DNA from: Bacteroides intestinalis
GTDB taxonomy: Bacteria > Bacteroidota > Bacteroidia > Bacteroidales > Bacteroidaceae
Assembly: GCF_003464595.1 (NCBI RefSeq)
Contig: NZ_QRZF01000009.1
Location: forward strand, 124,001 to 188,000
Length of the DNA stretch: 64,000 bases
Direction of reading: 5' to 3'
Both the position numbers and the translations under genes were made by a program. Of the stretch, positions 8,559-18,357 are shown piece by piece. The notes below the pieces were generated by a model that was not told the DNA's origin, made no database searches, and was given only the letters and a program-made list of their open reading frames with translations. The first letter of the stretch is position 1; each line of letters starts with the position of its first letter.

Positions 8559-11500
8559 ATATTAAACTTGTTTACACCGTTTATATTCCTATGTAGTATA
8601 TCCCTGATTTCTTCCACAAATTCCACATTCTTTGCTGTATTTATCTGTATCATTGTCAGTTGTTGTAATTGTGCTTGTGCTATTACATTATAGGCCGGGA
8701 ACAATTCTTCAACCAATCTGCGCACATACTCCCGTTTAACACTCACGTCAGCCCGGATTGCATTTATATAAGAAGCCAAAAGGTTAGCGGTATTTTCAGT
8801 AACATTCTGTATGCCTTTAGATAAACCACTTCCACTGTCTTCTTCCTCTTCCTTCATACTGATACCATATTTCTTTTCCATATAGTTATTCAGTTTGTCA
8901 AGCATGGAATAGTAATCATCGGTTTTCTCACTTACCCCCATTAGATAGTCCGCAATACTTTCCAACTCCTTTTCGTCAAGAGAGAAATCCTTGCCGAAAT
9001 AACCACTCATTCCATCCTCACCGAAAAGCATCTTTTGAAGCTGTTGCATGGCCGGTTCCAAAATACTTATTTTGAGAATGGAGTTCATAACATCACCCAT
9101 AATGTCGGCAACCTTATTTTTGAAAGCTTCGGCACCATCCTCGCCTTTCTGCCATGCCTCATACAAGGCATCTCCCAGCTGTGAAGCCCAGTCTTTCAAA
9201 TTAATGCCATAAAGAGATTCAGCCGTTTCTTCGGCAAAATCCTTTATTTGCTGTTTCATCTCCGCAATCTGATTCTCATAATCAGCCACTTTGCTATCAT
9301 CCGTCTTCTTCTTGTCAATTTCGGCTTGCCGTTGTTTCTCCAATTCTGAAAGTTGTTCTTGCATCAAGGCACGTTGATACCCGTATGCACCACCTTCATC
9401 GTATGCCGAAACACGTTTTTGAAGTTTTTCCGCTTCCTGCTTATATTTCTGCAAAGACATCAAATCGAAGATGTTGATCTTTCCCTTATTGCGTATTGCC
9501 CCAATCTGATTATTTAATTGATTCAACCGGGTACGGTCATTTTCTGCATCTACAAGTTTTAGTTCCGTGCCACTGCCCAAAAAACGTTCAAGAATACCGT
9601 CAATTTGTTCGTATATATATTGCAACTGTTGAGCACGAAGTTTACTCTTTTCAATAGCCTTATCGAGTTTCTTATCATGCGCTTGTGCTATCTTCCCAAT
9701 CCAATTTACAGCTTCACCAGCAGCGGCAGCAATACCACCAACGATTCCACCTTTGGCGAATCCCTGCCCGATATTGCTTATAGAAGACATGGCATCCTGC
9801 ACATTACCCATCGTGTCGGCCATACCCTCATTGCCCAAAGCATCGAACATGGAAGACATCTGTCCTGCAAAATTGCCGACAAGATCAGCACTTTCAGCGG
9901 CACTTTCTCCCAACCGTCCGATTTTCTTTTCCAGTTTGTCGCTGTCTTTTTCAGAAGTAAAAAGTTCTTTTACATTCTTCGCTAAGGTTTTGAATGGATT
10001 TACAGCCAACTGTGCATCTTGCAACTGGGGGATGGCTTTTATCAATTTATCCAACAAAGAATAAGCACCCTTAACATTTTCAATACTACCATCATCTTTC
10101 GTAAAAAAAGAAGTAAATCCATTGGGCTTTCCATCGCTATCATAGGAAACCTTTGCATTATTCTTGATTTCCCTTGCGATACGTTCAGCCTCTTTCAAAT
10201 CAGAGAATGAACGTTGCTCTTTATCTCCAAATATTTTCTCCCATTCAGGTAACAATTGTAATAAGGTCGATTTTAATTCAATCAGCTTCTTATTATATTC
10301 ATCAAGATAAGCCTTCTGAACATTGTTTAGACCTGACGTATCACCAACCAACTCCCCATTTTTTCCGACACTTAATCCAGTCTTTGATGCGTACTGTTCA
10401 CTTAATATTCGTATCTTTTCTATCGTTGATCTTGCATTGGCAATAACCTTTGTATCATCAAGTGCAATACTTACCTTATCTTTCTCAAATGCCTCTTTAG
10501 CATCCTTCCACACCTTAAAAAATTGCTTATATAATGGGCTGTCTTTACCTCCTAATATACTTTCTGCTTCATCGTCACTCAAAGTGAATGGAAGATCAAC
10601 AGCCTTTTCTTTGAGTTTCTTTTGTACTGTATCTATTAAATATTGCGCTTCATTCTCATAATCAGTCAAAAAACCAAAAGCATAAGTTGAAGCATCCTTC
10701 TTACTTGCACCGGCATTGATAAGCTGCTTGTATATATCCCATTTCTTTGAAACATCAGACACGTACCTTTCAAGTTCCTTTGTGGCCTTATCCGAAGCTT
10801 CTTTCATAGCGTTGGCATCAATATCCAAAAGCACTTTCCGTATAGAGACTTTCAATTCCCTACGCTCTTCGGTCTTATCGTCAAGCTGGTTAAGAATCTT
10901 ATTCAATTCATCCCGATAATTTACAATATTCACCGGTTCTTTACCTTTAAATAAGGAATCAAAAATACCCGATTCTTTAACCTTGCTGGCAGCTTCTCCC
11001 TTTCCAACAATGTCAGTCCACTTCTTATATTCAGAATATGCCTCCTTTAGTAAGTTTACCCGTTCTTTCAATCTTTCGGCAAAGGCATCCTTTTTGCTCT
11101 TATCCTTATTTGGATCAGTGAGAGAAAAACCGATTTCTTTAGCTCCTTTCTCACCGGCTTGCATTGTGTCGAAAGCCTTTTTATAATCTGATACAATTTG
11201 CTTCTGCCAGTCGGGAAGTTTTGACAAGTCAATAGCTCCAATACCTGACAAATCTATTCCGGCTTTAATCAATACCGGCTTCAATTGATTTGTTGTCTCT
11301 TTAGCTTCCTTGTATCCTTTTTGTATTCCTTCAATGATTTTCTCTGAATCTGTGGAAACCTTTATTTGGGCTTCAAATTGCCCATCTGTGGCTTCATTGA
11401 ACTTTTTCTGCAAATCAGAAAAACTTTGACTGGCTTCTGTATATTCAGCATTAATCTTGATATTGAACTCTTCTTCAAGAGTCTTCTCGTTAAAGAAGTC

Positions 11501-14032
11501 TCGCATATATTTCGGCATCTTCTCGAACGTATCAAAGAAAGAACTTATATCCAAACCGATAGCTATTTTCTGCGCATCACTCAAATTCTCCAAATCCCAG
11601 CCGGCAGCTTTCAGCCTCGACTTGTACCCAGATAGGAAGTCCTTCATATCCGGCAATACATCTTCCATATAAATACGCTTAGAGTTTTTCCACGCTTTCC
11701 GCAATTGAAAAATATCATCTCTATATCCTCCAGTGAAAGGCAACTCATTATTCAGGCTGGCCAATGCTTTGGGGTATTCTTTGAGAATGGATAGCTGTTC
11801 TTTCAGCGGTTTACCCGAAGCGGCTTTGGCAAAATCACCATGTTTGGCTATAACTTTCTGCATGGCGGTGGAATACTCGATATAGCTGCCTGACATGCGG
11901 CCAATAATTTTGTTTACCCGTTCCTCCGCATCAATGTAGTCATTGATATTTTCAAGAAAACTGTCATCAAAATAACCGTCAGTCGCTTCATTGGCATGTT
12001 CAGACGTACCTTTTATGGCATTCAACAATCTATAAGCCTCTTTTGTATCATTCAAAGCATTCCGAAGCAATATATATTGTTCTGCAAGGCTTTTAACCGT
12101 ATTTCCTTCATCATCAGTCTTAAACGTTTCATTAAAAGTGTTTGCCCAAACTGGAGAATAATCCTTTAATGCTGTTTTCATTTCTTCAATGGAAGAAATC
12201 AGTGAGGCATCATTCGCCTTAAAAGGATCAACATCAGCAAATTTTTGAGCTTCTTTCGTTAAATTCTTGAAACCGTCTTGTGCTCTTGTTGTCAGCTCGG
12301 AAATACGCTCGTTCATTTCGTCAGCCTTTTGCCCGGACTTATACCATAATTCAGCAATGGCAGTAAGCCCAGTAAACAAAAGCATGTATGGATTAAAAAG
12401 CAAACCTTTTAATGCAACTCCTACTTGTTTTATACCATAACCCAATGAGATCATGGCTACACGCCATTTACTTGTTGAAAGTGCAGCCGACATTTCAGCA
12501 CGAGATATACCAAGTACCTGCACAATATGACCGGCTTGTCCTGATTTCAATTTTCCAAGTGCCATTAACCGCAAGGCATACTCCTTAGTTAAAGCTCCAC
12601 TACTTGCCAACGCTTTCCAATCTGCGGTTGTCATAGTATTACTTGAAGCTATAAGTCCTTTTTCCGCATTAGTAAGTGTACGATAACTGGATGCGACAAC
12701 AAGATTGGCTGCTGCCTTTTGCTTGGCAGCAAGCGTACTTTTTATAAGAGCCGCACTTTCATTCCCAATCAAGCGGTTTGCGCCAAATGTAGCTACCTTA
12801 TATACTCCAAAGGCTCCAACGGCAGCTTCGATAGCCGGTACAACTTCTTTCCAATTTTGTGCAAGGGTGGTAAGGCTTTCGGCAGTCCATTTCAATGTAC
12901 TACCCGTTGACTCCGCAATATCACCAAGCATAATGTCAATCGCATCAGCCAAGTTCTTCCATTTGGACTTAACTGATTCTGAAAGAACTTCCTGCATGTT
13001 ATTAAACATACCACCATCATCCGTAAGTTCCCAAAGAACATCTTTTACATCCTCAAACGTAACCTTCTTTTTCGAGATCATATCAAGCACTTCACCGGCA
13101 CTGACAATGCGGCCTTCCAACTTACTGAATCGCTCGGCCAGTTTATCCACCATAGGAATGTTCGCTTCCGTCAATTGTCGTAATTCCGTTCCTTTCAAGA
13201 ATTTAGCAGCCTTTATCTGACCGTAGGCCAATATGATACGTCCCATATCAACACCTACACCGGCTGATATATCAGCCAGCCTTTTCATGGTATCATACAA
13301 TTCATTGTATGGTATAGAATACGCGGAAAGTTGTTTGGCATACTGATTCAAGTCCATAACCCCGAACGGAGAAGCAACAGCCAGTTTCTTAATCTGATTG
13401 AATATGGTTGTAGCTTTGCCTTCATCTTGCAAGATAGAGGCCATTGCAATTTTCTGATTCTCCAACTCACCACCAATATCAACCACTGCACGTAAGAAAT
13501 TTTGTGCCGCATAAATGGAGTATAGCCCCAAAAAATCATTTCTTAATTGTCCGACAATACTCAACTGGCTGTTCATTGCTCCATTCATATTGAGAGTGGC
13601 TGTCATGTGCCGCCTTGCTGCATTGGCTGATCTCTCACGGGCATTAGCCAAATCCAGTTCCGCTTTGGCGGCACGGGCGGCTCTTTGTCGCGCAAGCTCA
13701 CGTGCAGCTGCGGCAGAAGCCTCCGCTTTGGTTTGAATGGCTGCGGCTTTGGCGGCGCGTAAATCACTTGCTGTAAAGTTTGTATTCAACCCGGCGGCTT
13801 GCAAGGCGGCACGGACAGCTTGTGTGGTACTGGCCTTATCCACTACCACATTGATCTTAAACTTCTCACTTTGAAGCAAAGTCTTCATATCGCCAACCAA
13901 CTTCTTCTTGTCAAAACCCACATCAAGTTTTGCCTGCAAGTCTTTGGTGATTTCCGCTTTCAATTTTTTACGTTGTTCCGCTGTCTTATCACGGAACAGT
14001 ATATCAAAATATAAATTACCGAGATCAGCCAT
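8555..14032 (-). CDS. Tail tape measure protein
   Basis: 1825 residues, the largest gene in the window. After an Ala/Arg-rich coiled N-terminus, residues about 160-330 carry the tape-measure N-terminal domain found in long-tailed phages (helices around SPFGVMDLNQYAKQLSAY and GTELRQLTEANIPMV). Hydrophobic segments around residues 540-555 and the Gly/Ala-rich stretch near residues 1390-1440 are typical of tape measures that insert into the host membrane. The rest is long coiled coil. It follows the tail-assembly chaperone genes, as expected. Tape measures set tail length and help channel DNA on injection. Confidence 0.92.
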   Translation of the reverse strand: MADLGNLYFDILFRDKTAEQRKKLKAEITKDLQAKLDVGFDKKKLVGDMKTLLQSEKFKINVVVDKASTTQAVRAALQAAGLNTNFTASDLRAAKAAAIQTKAEASAAAARELARQRAARAAKAELDLANARERSANAARRHMTATLNMNGAMNSQLSIVGQLRNDFLGLYSIYAAQNFLRAVVDIGGELENQKIAMASILQDEGKATTIFNQIKKLAVASPFGVMDLNQYAKQLSAYSIPYNELYDTMKRLADISAGVGVDMGRIILAYGQIKAAKFLKGTELRQLTEANIPMVDKLAERFSKLEGRIVSAGEVLDMISKKKVTFEDVKDVLWELTDDGGMFNNMQEVLSESVKSKWKNLADAIDIMLGDIAESTGSTLKWTAESLTTLAQNWKEVVPAIEAAVGAFGVYKVATFGANRLIGNESAALIKSTLAAKQKAAANLVVASSYRTLTNAEKGLIASSNTMTTADWKALASSGALTKEYALRLMALGKLKSGQAGHIVQVLGISRAEMSAALSTSKWRVAMISLGYGIKQVGVALKGLLFNPYMLLFTGLTAIAELWYKSGQKADEMNERISELTTRAQDGFKNLTKEAQKFADVDPFKANDASLISSIEEMKTALKDYSPVWANTFNETFKTDDEGNTVKSLAEQYILLRNALNDTKEAYRLLNAIKGTSEHANEATDGYFDDSFLENINDYIDAEERVNKIIGRMSGSYIEYSTAMQKVIAKHGDFAKAASGKPLKEQLSILKEYPKALASLNNELPFTGGYRDDIFQLRKAWKNSKRIYMEDVLPDMKDFLSGYKSRLKAAGWDLENLSDAQKIAIGLDISSFFDTFEKMPKYMRDFFNEKTLEEEFNIKINAEYTEASQSFSDLQKKFNEATDGQFEAQIKVSTDSEKIIEGIQKGYKEAKETTNQLKPVLIKAGIDLSGIGAIDLSKLPDWQKQIVSDYKKAFDTMQAGEKGAKEIGFSLTDPNKDKSKKDAFAERLKERVNLLKEAYSEYKKWTDIVGKGEAASKVKESGIFDSLFKGKEPVNIVNYRDELNKILNQLDDKTEERRELKVSIRKVLLDIDANAMKEASDKATKELERYVSDVSKKWDIYKQLINAGASKKDASTYAFGFLTDYENEAQYLIDTVQKKLKEKAVDLPFTLSDDEAESILGGKDSPLYKQFFKVWKDAKEAFEKDKVSIALDDTKVIANARSTIEKIRILSEQYASKTGLSVGKNGELVGDTSGLNNVQKAYLDEYNKKLIELKSTLLQLLPEWEKIFGDKEQRSFSDLKEAERIAREIKNNAKVSYDSDGKPNGFTSFFTKDDGSIENVKGAYSLLDKLIKAIPQLQDAQLAVNPFKTLAKNVKELFTSEKDSDKLEKKIGRLGESAAESADLVGNFAGQMSSMFDALGNEGMADTMGNVQDAMSSISNIGQGFAKGGIVGGIAAAAGEAVNWIGKIAQAHDKKLDKAIEKSKLRAQQLQYIYEQIDGILERFLGSGTELKLVDAENDRTRLNQLNNQIGAIRNKGKINIFDLMSLQKYKQEAEKLQKRVSAYDEGGAYGYQRALMQEQLSELEKQRQAEIDKKKTDDSKVADYENQIAEMKQQIKDFAEETAESLYGINLKDWASQLGDALYEAWQKGEDGAEAFKNKVADIMGDVMNSILKISILEPAMQQLQKMLFGEDGMSGYFGKDFSLDEKELESIADYLMGVSEKTDDYYSMLDKLNNYMEKKYGISMKEEEEDSGSGLSKGIQNVTENTANLLASYINAIRADVSVKREYVRRLVEELFPAYNVIAQAQLQQLTMIQINTAKNVEFVEEIRDILHRNINGVNKFNI

Positions 14033-14049
14033 ATATTATTGTGTTTGTG

Positions 14050-14304
14050 TTACTTATAATCATTAATGTTAATTGCTGTTTCTCCATTGCCATACTTATC
14101 TTTCCAGCGTTTGGCAGCATCCTCTATTTCGCTTACGGAAGGGGATTTGAAGTTCTTCGTATCGTGCTTCTTTTCCTTGTTGTCCTTGTCACAATCTGTA
14201 ACCACAATAGACACATCCATTGCCAATAGTTCAATTTGTGCATTTGTAAGTACCCAATAAATACCAAACAAGGGCTTGCTTATTGGAATCCCAAATACTC
14301 TCAA
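14050..14304 (-). CDS. Tail assembly chaperone, frameshift extension
   Basis: The isolated frame would start at a TTG (14304), but the same frame is open and protein-like upstream, through TWEIGKSYPWLTEPL, into the end of the previous gene, in the -1 frame. This is the classical arrangement of long-tailed phages (lambda G/GT) in which a programmed -1 slip makes a longer chaperone. The 84 visible residues include a hydrophobic stretch and a Lys/Asp-rich tail. It lies directly before the tape measure gene. I see no perfect X XXY YYZ heptamer in phase; the stop-proximal codons CGT GGG AAA TAG are one candidate site. Confidence 0.6.
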   Translation of the reverse strand: MRVFGIPISKPLFGIYWVLTNAQIELLAMDVSIVVTDCDKDNKEKKHDTKNFKSPSVSEIEDAAKRWKDKYGNGETAININDYK

Positions 14305-14333
14305 AGGCTCTGTCAGCCACGGATAGGACTTGC

Positions 14334-14792
14334 CTATTTCCCACGTTTGTCCGTAGCTGGTTCGTGAAGGATATGCTCTGCTTCCTCTTTTGTCATTGTC
14401 ATCATCGTGTCCTTCATCGCGGTCAGATATATGGTAGCAGTCAAGTAGTCTTCCACTGGAATTTTTTTTTTGCCGACGGCTATAACCTTCATCAGCTCAT
14501 GATCTCCATATTGTTTGATATAAAAGAACCATCGCCACAAGAAAGGATAGAAGAACTTGATCTTCCAATATCCGTTCAAAATGATAGCGGCTGCACATTG
14601 GCAACTGATCTTATCATCATTTCCCGATTTCTGCATGGTACTGGTGAATTTGCGTATAGTCCCTCTTTTCAGCCATGAAATACCATATTTCTTTCCTCGG
14701 ACTTCCACATAGTCCACACTGTCTTCCAACACATCATTCAATAGCCTTTCATCCTCCGGTGTAGGAAGTGTTATGTCATTCTTCTTTGTCAT
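14334..14792 (-). CDS. Tail assembly chaperone (G-like)
   Basis: 152 residues, between the tail tube gene and the frameshifted extension that precedes the tape measure. The sequence is mostly helical with a basic, aromatic segment near residues 75-95 (KIKFFYPFLWRWFFY). Position and overlap with an open -1 frame identify it as the short form of the tail assembly chaperone that coats the tape measure before tube polymerisation. Its ATG comes shortly after a hairpin with T-run (14815-14853). Confidence 0.6.
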   Translation of the reverse strand: MTKKNDITLPTPEDERLLNDVLEDSVDYVEVRGKKYGISWLKRGTIRKFTSTMQKSGNDDKISCQCAAAIILNGYWKIKFFYPFLWRWFFYIKQYGDHELMKVIAVGKKKIPVEDYLTATIYLTAMKDTMMTMTKEEAEHILHEPATDKRGK

Positions 14793-14814
14793 ATTTTATC
14801 GTGTTTTATACGAA

Positions 14815-14853
14815 AAAAGGTGGTGGCCGGTATCAAGTAGCTCACCACCTTTT
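14815..14853 (-). terminator. Hairpin with T-run before tail chaperone gene
   Basis: Perfect 11-bp stem AAAAGGTGGTG (14815-14825) with CACCACCTTTT (14843-14853); the minus-strand RNA continues with U residues. It separates the tail tube gene from downstream tail genes and probably reduces their transcription relative to the abundant tube protein. Confidence 0.65.
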
Positions 14854-14893
14854 CGCTGATATGAATTTTGCAAAGTGTTATATCCTAAGTTTT

Positions 14894-15457
14894 TTATTCG
14901 GACACTTTTTTACGTAAAATGTAAATAGAGGCACCCTTAGCATCATTCAACGGAGAAACAGATACATTAAAGTACCCCGGCTTATCCTGCTCGCTGACGA
15001 AGTTGCTATACCCCTCAACATTCGGTAAGAACAAGGCTGTTTGACGGTCTTCACTACGCATGAAGAGTCCTCCGATTACTTTCTTCGGTTCGATATTGTA
15101 ACCTTCACCTTCATAAGTCTCACCATCAATGGTAGCAGTCATAGTCACCGTTTCCGCTTTCTTGTTCAGTAACAAGTCATTGATCTTTCCTGCCACGGAA
15201 GGTACTTGAAACTGAATATCGGAATCTCCAGCATTAGCAATAGAAGTCCAAGTTGCTCCGGTTGTCAACTTGATCTTGGAAACATCGGCAGCTCCGGTAT
15301 CAAATGTAACTCCGTCAGAGAGTACCGGCAGCTCCATATCAAAAGCCGCTAAAGTTGCGAGGTCACTATTGACTTTGGACACATAATAAACCTCCTTCAT
15401 CTGATTAAAGAGCACCTTTAACTCTTCCAGTTTGGTAGTAATAGAAATCTCTGCCAT
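14894..15457 (-). CDS. Major tail (tube) protein
   Basis: 187 residues, beta-rich, with ETVTMTATIDGETYEGEGYNI-like strands and a conserved ending similar to phage tail tube proteins. Position between connector/completion genes and the tail chaperone is the standard place for the tube subunit. A terminator follows it, which fits a product needed in many copies. Assigned by order, length and beta-strand character rather than by a diagnostic motif. Confidence 0.65.
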   Translation of the reverse strand: MAEISITTKLEELKVLFNQMKEVYYVSKVNSDLATLAAFDMELPVLSDGVTFDTGAADVSKIKLTTGATWTSIANAGDSDIQFQVPSVAGKINDLLLNKKAETVTMTATIDGETYEGEGYNIEPKKVIGGLFMRSEDRQTALFLPNVEGYSNFVSEQDKPGYFNVSVSPLNDAKGASIYILRKKVSE

Positions 15458-15480
15458 AATCGTATCTTTTTAAGTTTGTG

Positions 15481-15876
15481 TCATTTGTTTATTATTAGCT
15501 TCGCTTGTATTATTAAGGAATGAAAACCGAGTCCGTCATTTCCTCCGGGAAGCAATCGTGGACTTACAGCTGAAAACAATTCCGTCACTATTGGAAATTT
15601 TGAAACCACTTCCATTTGCATTTCATCCAAACGGACTGTATTCTCAATACCGTTTGAGCGATCATGCGCAAAAACGTTTATCTGACAGTAAGTGTCTTGG
15701 TAGGTACTTCCTTTATCTTGGATAGTTTGTGGCAACCGGATAACAACAAAGTCCTTCATCGCCTTTTGTTCAGCAGCCGGACGATCTGTTATGAAAACCT
15801 TTTCACCAATGCCGGTTACTGCATCAGCGATTTGTTTTAATATATCCATACGTCTATAAACTGTCCGTCCCATCAT
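15481..15876 (-). CDS. Putative tail terminator/completion protein
   Basis: 131 residues. Short helical N-terminus (MDILKQIADAVTG) followed by beta strands, with DFVVIRLPQTI and YCQINVFAHD patterns like gpU-type tail terminators. The start overlaps the preceding stop by 4 bp; an internal ATG at 15849 is a possible alternative. Placed between a gp10-like gene and the tube gene, exactly where tail terminators are found. Confidence 0.55.
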   Translation of the reverse strand: MMGRTVYRRMDILKQIADAVTGIGEKVFITDRPAAEQKAMKDFVVIRLPQTIQDKGSTYQDTYCQINVFAHDRSNGIENTVRLDEMQMEVVSKFPIVTELFSAVSPRLLPGGNDGLGFHSLIIQAKLIINK

Positions 15877-16403
15877 TTCATTGGTTTAAAGTTCTTGAAT
15901 AATGTATTTTGTGCCCTTTGAAATGTTCCGGTCAGAACATCTGCATTCAACACATTCTCCAAATAGGTTGAATATTCAGTACCCGTGCACATTACTATCT
16001 CAAATCCTTTACGTGATTCCGACTTATATCTTTTCAAGAAATCAAAGGAGAATGCTTCGCCATAACCTTTATCAGTTTCTATTGTTCCAGTAAAACGTCT
16101 GTTCTGATTATCATAACTGACACCTACAAATGTTTCACCTTTAGTCAGCTTTACTCTCACCGGTTGTTTCATTGAATCTCCACTACAAACGAAATAGGAA
16201 AATCTACCGTCCATGAATAATCCGCACGCATAACTGGTTATTGTATTACCCGTAAGATTCCGAAAGCCTGACTTGTTATCAAGTGCATCTTGGATAAGTT
16301 CTTCACAGCATTTAGTCAAGACATCAAAGATATATCCTGAAACAAGCTCCTTTGCCTTCCTTATTCCTTCATCAAACAATACTTCATTGCTCCGGTTATC
16401 CAT
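15873..16403 (-). CDS. Putative head-tail/tail completion protein
   Basis: 176 residues. An N-terminal helical region (residues 10-45) precedes a mixed alpha/beta part with NLTGNTITSYACGLF, the pattern of HK97 gp10-like completion proteins, which also begin with residues asking for a folded helix then LTGN-type turn. Neighbours on both sides are connector-sized genes. Family level is uncertain. Confidence 0.5.
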   Translation of the reverse strand: MDNRSNEVLFDEGIRKAKELVSGYIFDVLTKCCEELIQDALDNKSGFRNLTGNTITSYACGLFMDGRFSYFVCSGDSMKQPVRVKLTKGETFVGVSYDNQNRRFTGTIETDKGYGEAFSFDFLKRYKSESRKGFEIVMCTGTEYSTYLENVLNADVLTGTFQRAQNTLFKNFKPMK

Positions 16404-16406
16404 GCG

Positions 16407-16736
16407 TTAATTTTTTGCAAGATTGAAATACACAGTTGTTCCCAAATTTCCGGCATAGCTATCAGTAACCATACATTGAGTGAAAGTGCCTTGTCTGTCC
16501 GTGACATCTATCAGATCACCGGCCAATATTCCTTCAACAATTCCGGGAAGGCTCAACAGATAATCGCTCTTTATCACATTATCGGTTTTGAATGTCCGCA
16601 AATTTGTACTACCTTCCTTTCGGCATATACCTTCATACAAGATCACCTTCTCACCATCACTGAAAGAATCCTCACCTATAATTCGGTAAACAGTACATTT
16701 GTGCGGATGCCGTGGATTATTTACTTTCATACTCAA
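16407..16736 (-). CDS. Putative head-tail stopper/adaptor protein
   Basis: 109 residues, beta-barrel-like: CTVYRI, VILYEGICRKEG, GDLIDVTDR and QCMVTDSYAGN strands match the general look of phage head-closure proteins of about 110 residues. It overlaps the upstream connector gene by 4 bp. Function inferred from size, strand pattern and order. Confidence 0.5.
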   Translation of the reverse strand: MSMKVNNPRHPHKCTVYRIIGEDSFSDGEKVILYEGICRKEGSTNLRTFKTDNVIKSDYLLSLPGIVEGILAGDLIDVTDRQGTFTQCMVTDSYAGNLGTTVYFNLAKN

Positions 16737-17107
16737 AAATTGACTATTCTGATTTTAGTGCCCTTTACAACTTCTTCATCCCATTTCTCATACAGTTCTT
16801 TCGCCATTTCACGGAGTTGCCGCTTGTCGTATGCACTGGTCTGCCAACCACCTTCCTTATGCTTCCATCCCCCGTCACTGTCTTCGGTATCATTCTTACT
16901 GCTTGGAGTGCTTGCACACCACATGTAAATATCGGCAGTGGCAAGATCAAGCTGCCTTTCGGTCAGTTCACTTACCATTGTTCCAAAAGCGATTTTCCGC
17001 TTGACAAGAACCCTTTTGAGGGCGTTGTCCGCTATTTCATAAGCAGTTGCGCCACTCAAAAAGTCCTCAATGGTCATATCTTCCGTATGAGAAAGTTCCT
17101 CATTCAT
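16733..17107 (-). CDS. Putative head-tail connector protein
   Basis: 124 residues, mostly helical, starting 19 bp after the capsid gene. The helix-rich layout with WKHKEGGWQ and a final basic strand resembles small adaptor proteins (gp6/gp15-like) that bind the portal. No diagnostic motif; called from gene order. Confidence 0.5.
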   Translation of the reverse strand: MNEELSHTEDMTIEDFLSGATAYEIADNALKRVLVKRKIAFGTMVSELTERQLDLATADIYMWCASTPSSKNDTEDSDGGWKHKEGGWQTSAYDKRQLREMAKELYEKWDEEVVKGTKIRIVNF

Positions 17108-17126
17108 TCTTGCATGAATTTAAGAA

Positions 17127-18320
17127 TTACACAGTTACAGTAGAGATGAACATATACTGTGGCATTCTCGGCACACACATTTGGGCGGCTTCACTTTCAA
17201 TATAGATTGAATGTGTTTCAGGATTGGCTCTCTGTGTCAGTTTCAAGCGTCCACCGTCATAAGAAGCAACCTTGTTTGCCTCATATCCCAAAGTCAAAGG
17301 CTCCACACCTTGAATAGTACCGATCTGACCTACTGGTATAAAGGCAATATTGGTGGCCTTGAAGTTCTCCACTTGTTCAGTGATAAGATCAGGTTGTCCG
17401 TCCGCATCCTTACCGGGCTTGTCAACAAAAGCATAGCTGTCACGTGGCACGATTTCATCCACCTTAACCAGTTTCTTGAAAATGGCTTTCAGGCGGTCTT
17501 CATCTTCATTCTGTGCATTGGCAATAACCGTACTATCATCCGTCACAGTCGGATAGAGGGAATGGCCGATACGTTTAAGAACCGTGGTATGAGTCATTAA
17601 ATCATCCCATAAGTCCTGCGCCAGCTCCATCCTGATCTTGCCCAAATAATGATATTTGCGGCGAATCTCTTTCACTCTGTTCTTTACATCCATAATCGGA
17701 TCAGAGGCAGAGCCTTGATTTGCCGGAATATGTTCATCCTTAGTCCACCAGCGGCTTGTGCCGGCCAATACTTGATAATGGTTTTCAGGGATATTAAAGT
17801 CAATAGTGATACCCTTCAAACCACGTGGGTTGTTATCAGTATCAATAGTGAACTTACCCGTGGAAACAATTCTCATTCGCTGGTGAGTAAGCGCATTGTA
17901 GTACGATCCGATAAGACCGTCAGCACTTTCATCAAGCAAGCCCAAGAACACATTCTGCATCTCTTCCGTCAATGCGGACATGCCTACCCGTTGCAACAGC
18001 TGCAATTGTTGTCTCACAGTCACACGGTTCAAACGGTAGAACTTCTTTTGAGTCGGGATATTACCCGTCCTTCCTTCGAGTTCTCCCAATGCAGCTTCAT
18101 AACCCGGACTTTCCGGATCAACGTAAGCTGGCAGCGTTTTCACGCCGAGGCTCGTAATAAGCTGGGAGAAAGTATAATCCAACTTGGTTGCTTCAAATTC
18201 AAAACCATCAATTTGAAGTAGGTCATACTTCTCCTTGTAACGGTCAATAAATTCTTGCCAAGTGTCCCCACCAAGCCCATACTCGATAACCTTGTACAAA
18301 TCAATAGGAAGTGTATTCAT
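17127..18320 (-). CDS. Major capsid protein
   Basis: 397 residues, the expected size for an HK97-fold capsid subunit. A helical N-terminal region is followed by alternating helices and strands, with a conserved-looking C-terminal part (RANPETHSIYIESEAAQM) typical of phage capsids. It lies between a scaffold-like gene and connector genes, the standard head module order. No protease gene is visible nearby, so maturation may rely on the scaffold or an unlinked protease. Confidence 0.75.
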   Translation of the reverse strand: MNTLPIDLYKVIEYGLGGDTWQEFIDRYKEKYDLLQIDGFEFEATKLDYTFSQLITSLGVKTLPAYVDPESPGYEAALGELEGRTGNIPTQKKFYRLNRVTVRQQLQLLQRVGMSALTEEMQNVFLGLLDESADGLIGSYYNALTHQRMRIVSTGKFTIDTDNNPRGLKGITIDFNIPENHYQVLAGTSRWWTKDEHIPANQGSASDPIMDVKNRVKEIRRKYHYLGKIRMELAQDLWDDLMTHTTVLKRIGHSLYPTVTDDSTVIANAQNEDEDRLKAIFKKLVKVDEIVPRDSYAFVDKPGKDADGQPDLITEQVENFKATNIAFIPVGQIGTIQGVEPLTLGYEANKVASYDGGRLKLTQRANPETHSIYIESEAAQMCVPRMPQYMFISTVTV

Positions 18321-18357
18321 ACAATTGTCGTATTTTAAATGTTGTTTTCAAATTCTT

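Noticed and set aside
9605..13736. Many plus-strand open frames inside the tape measure gene
   Set aside because: Shadows of the long minus-strand coding sequence; no start signals or motifs.
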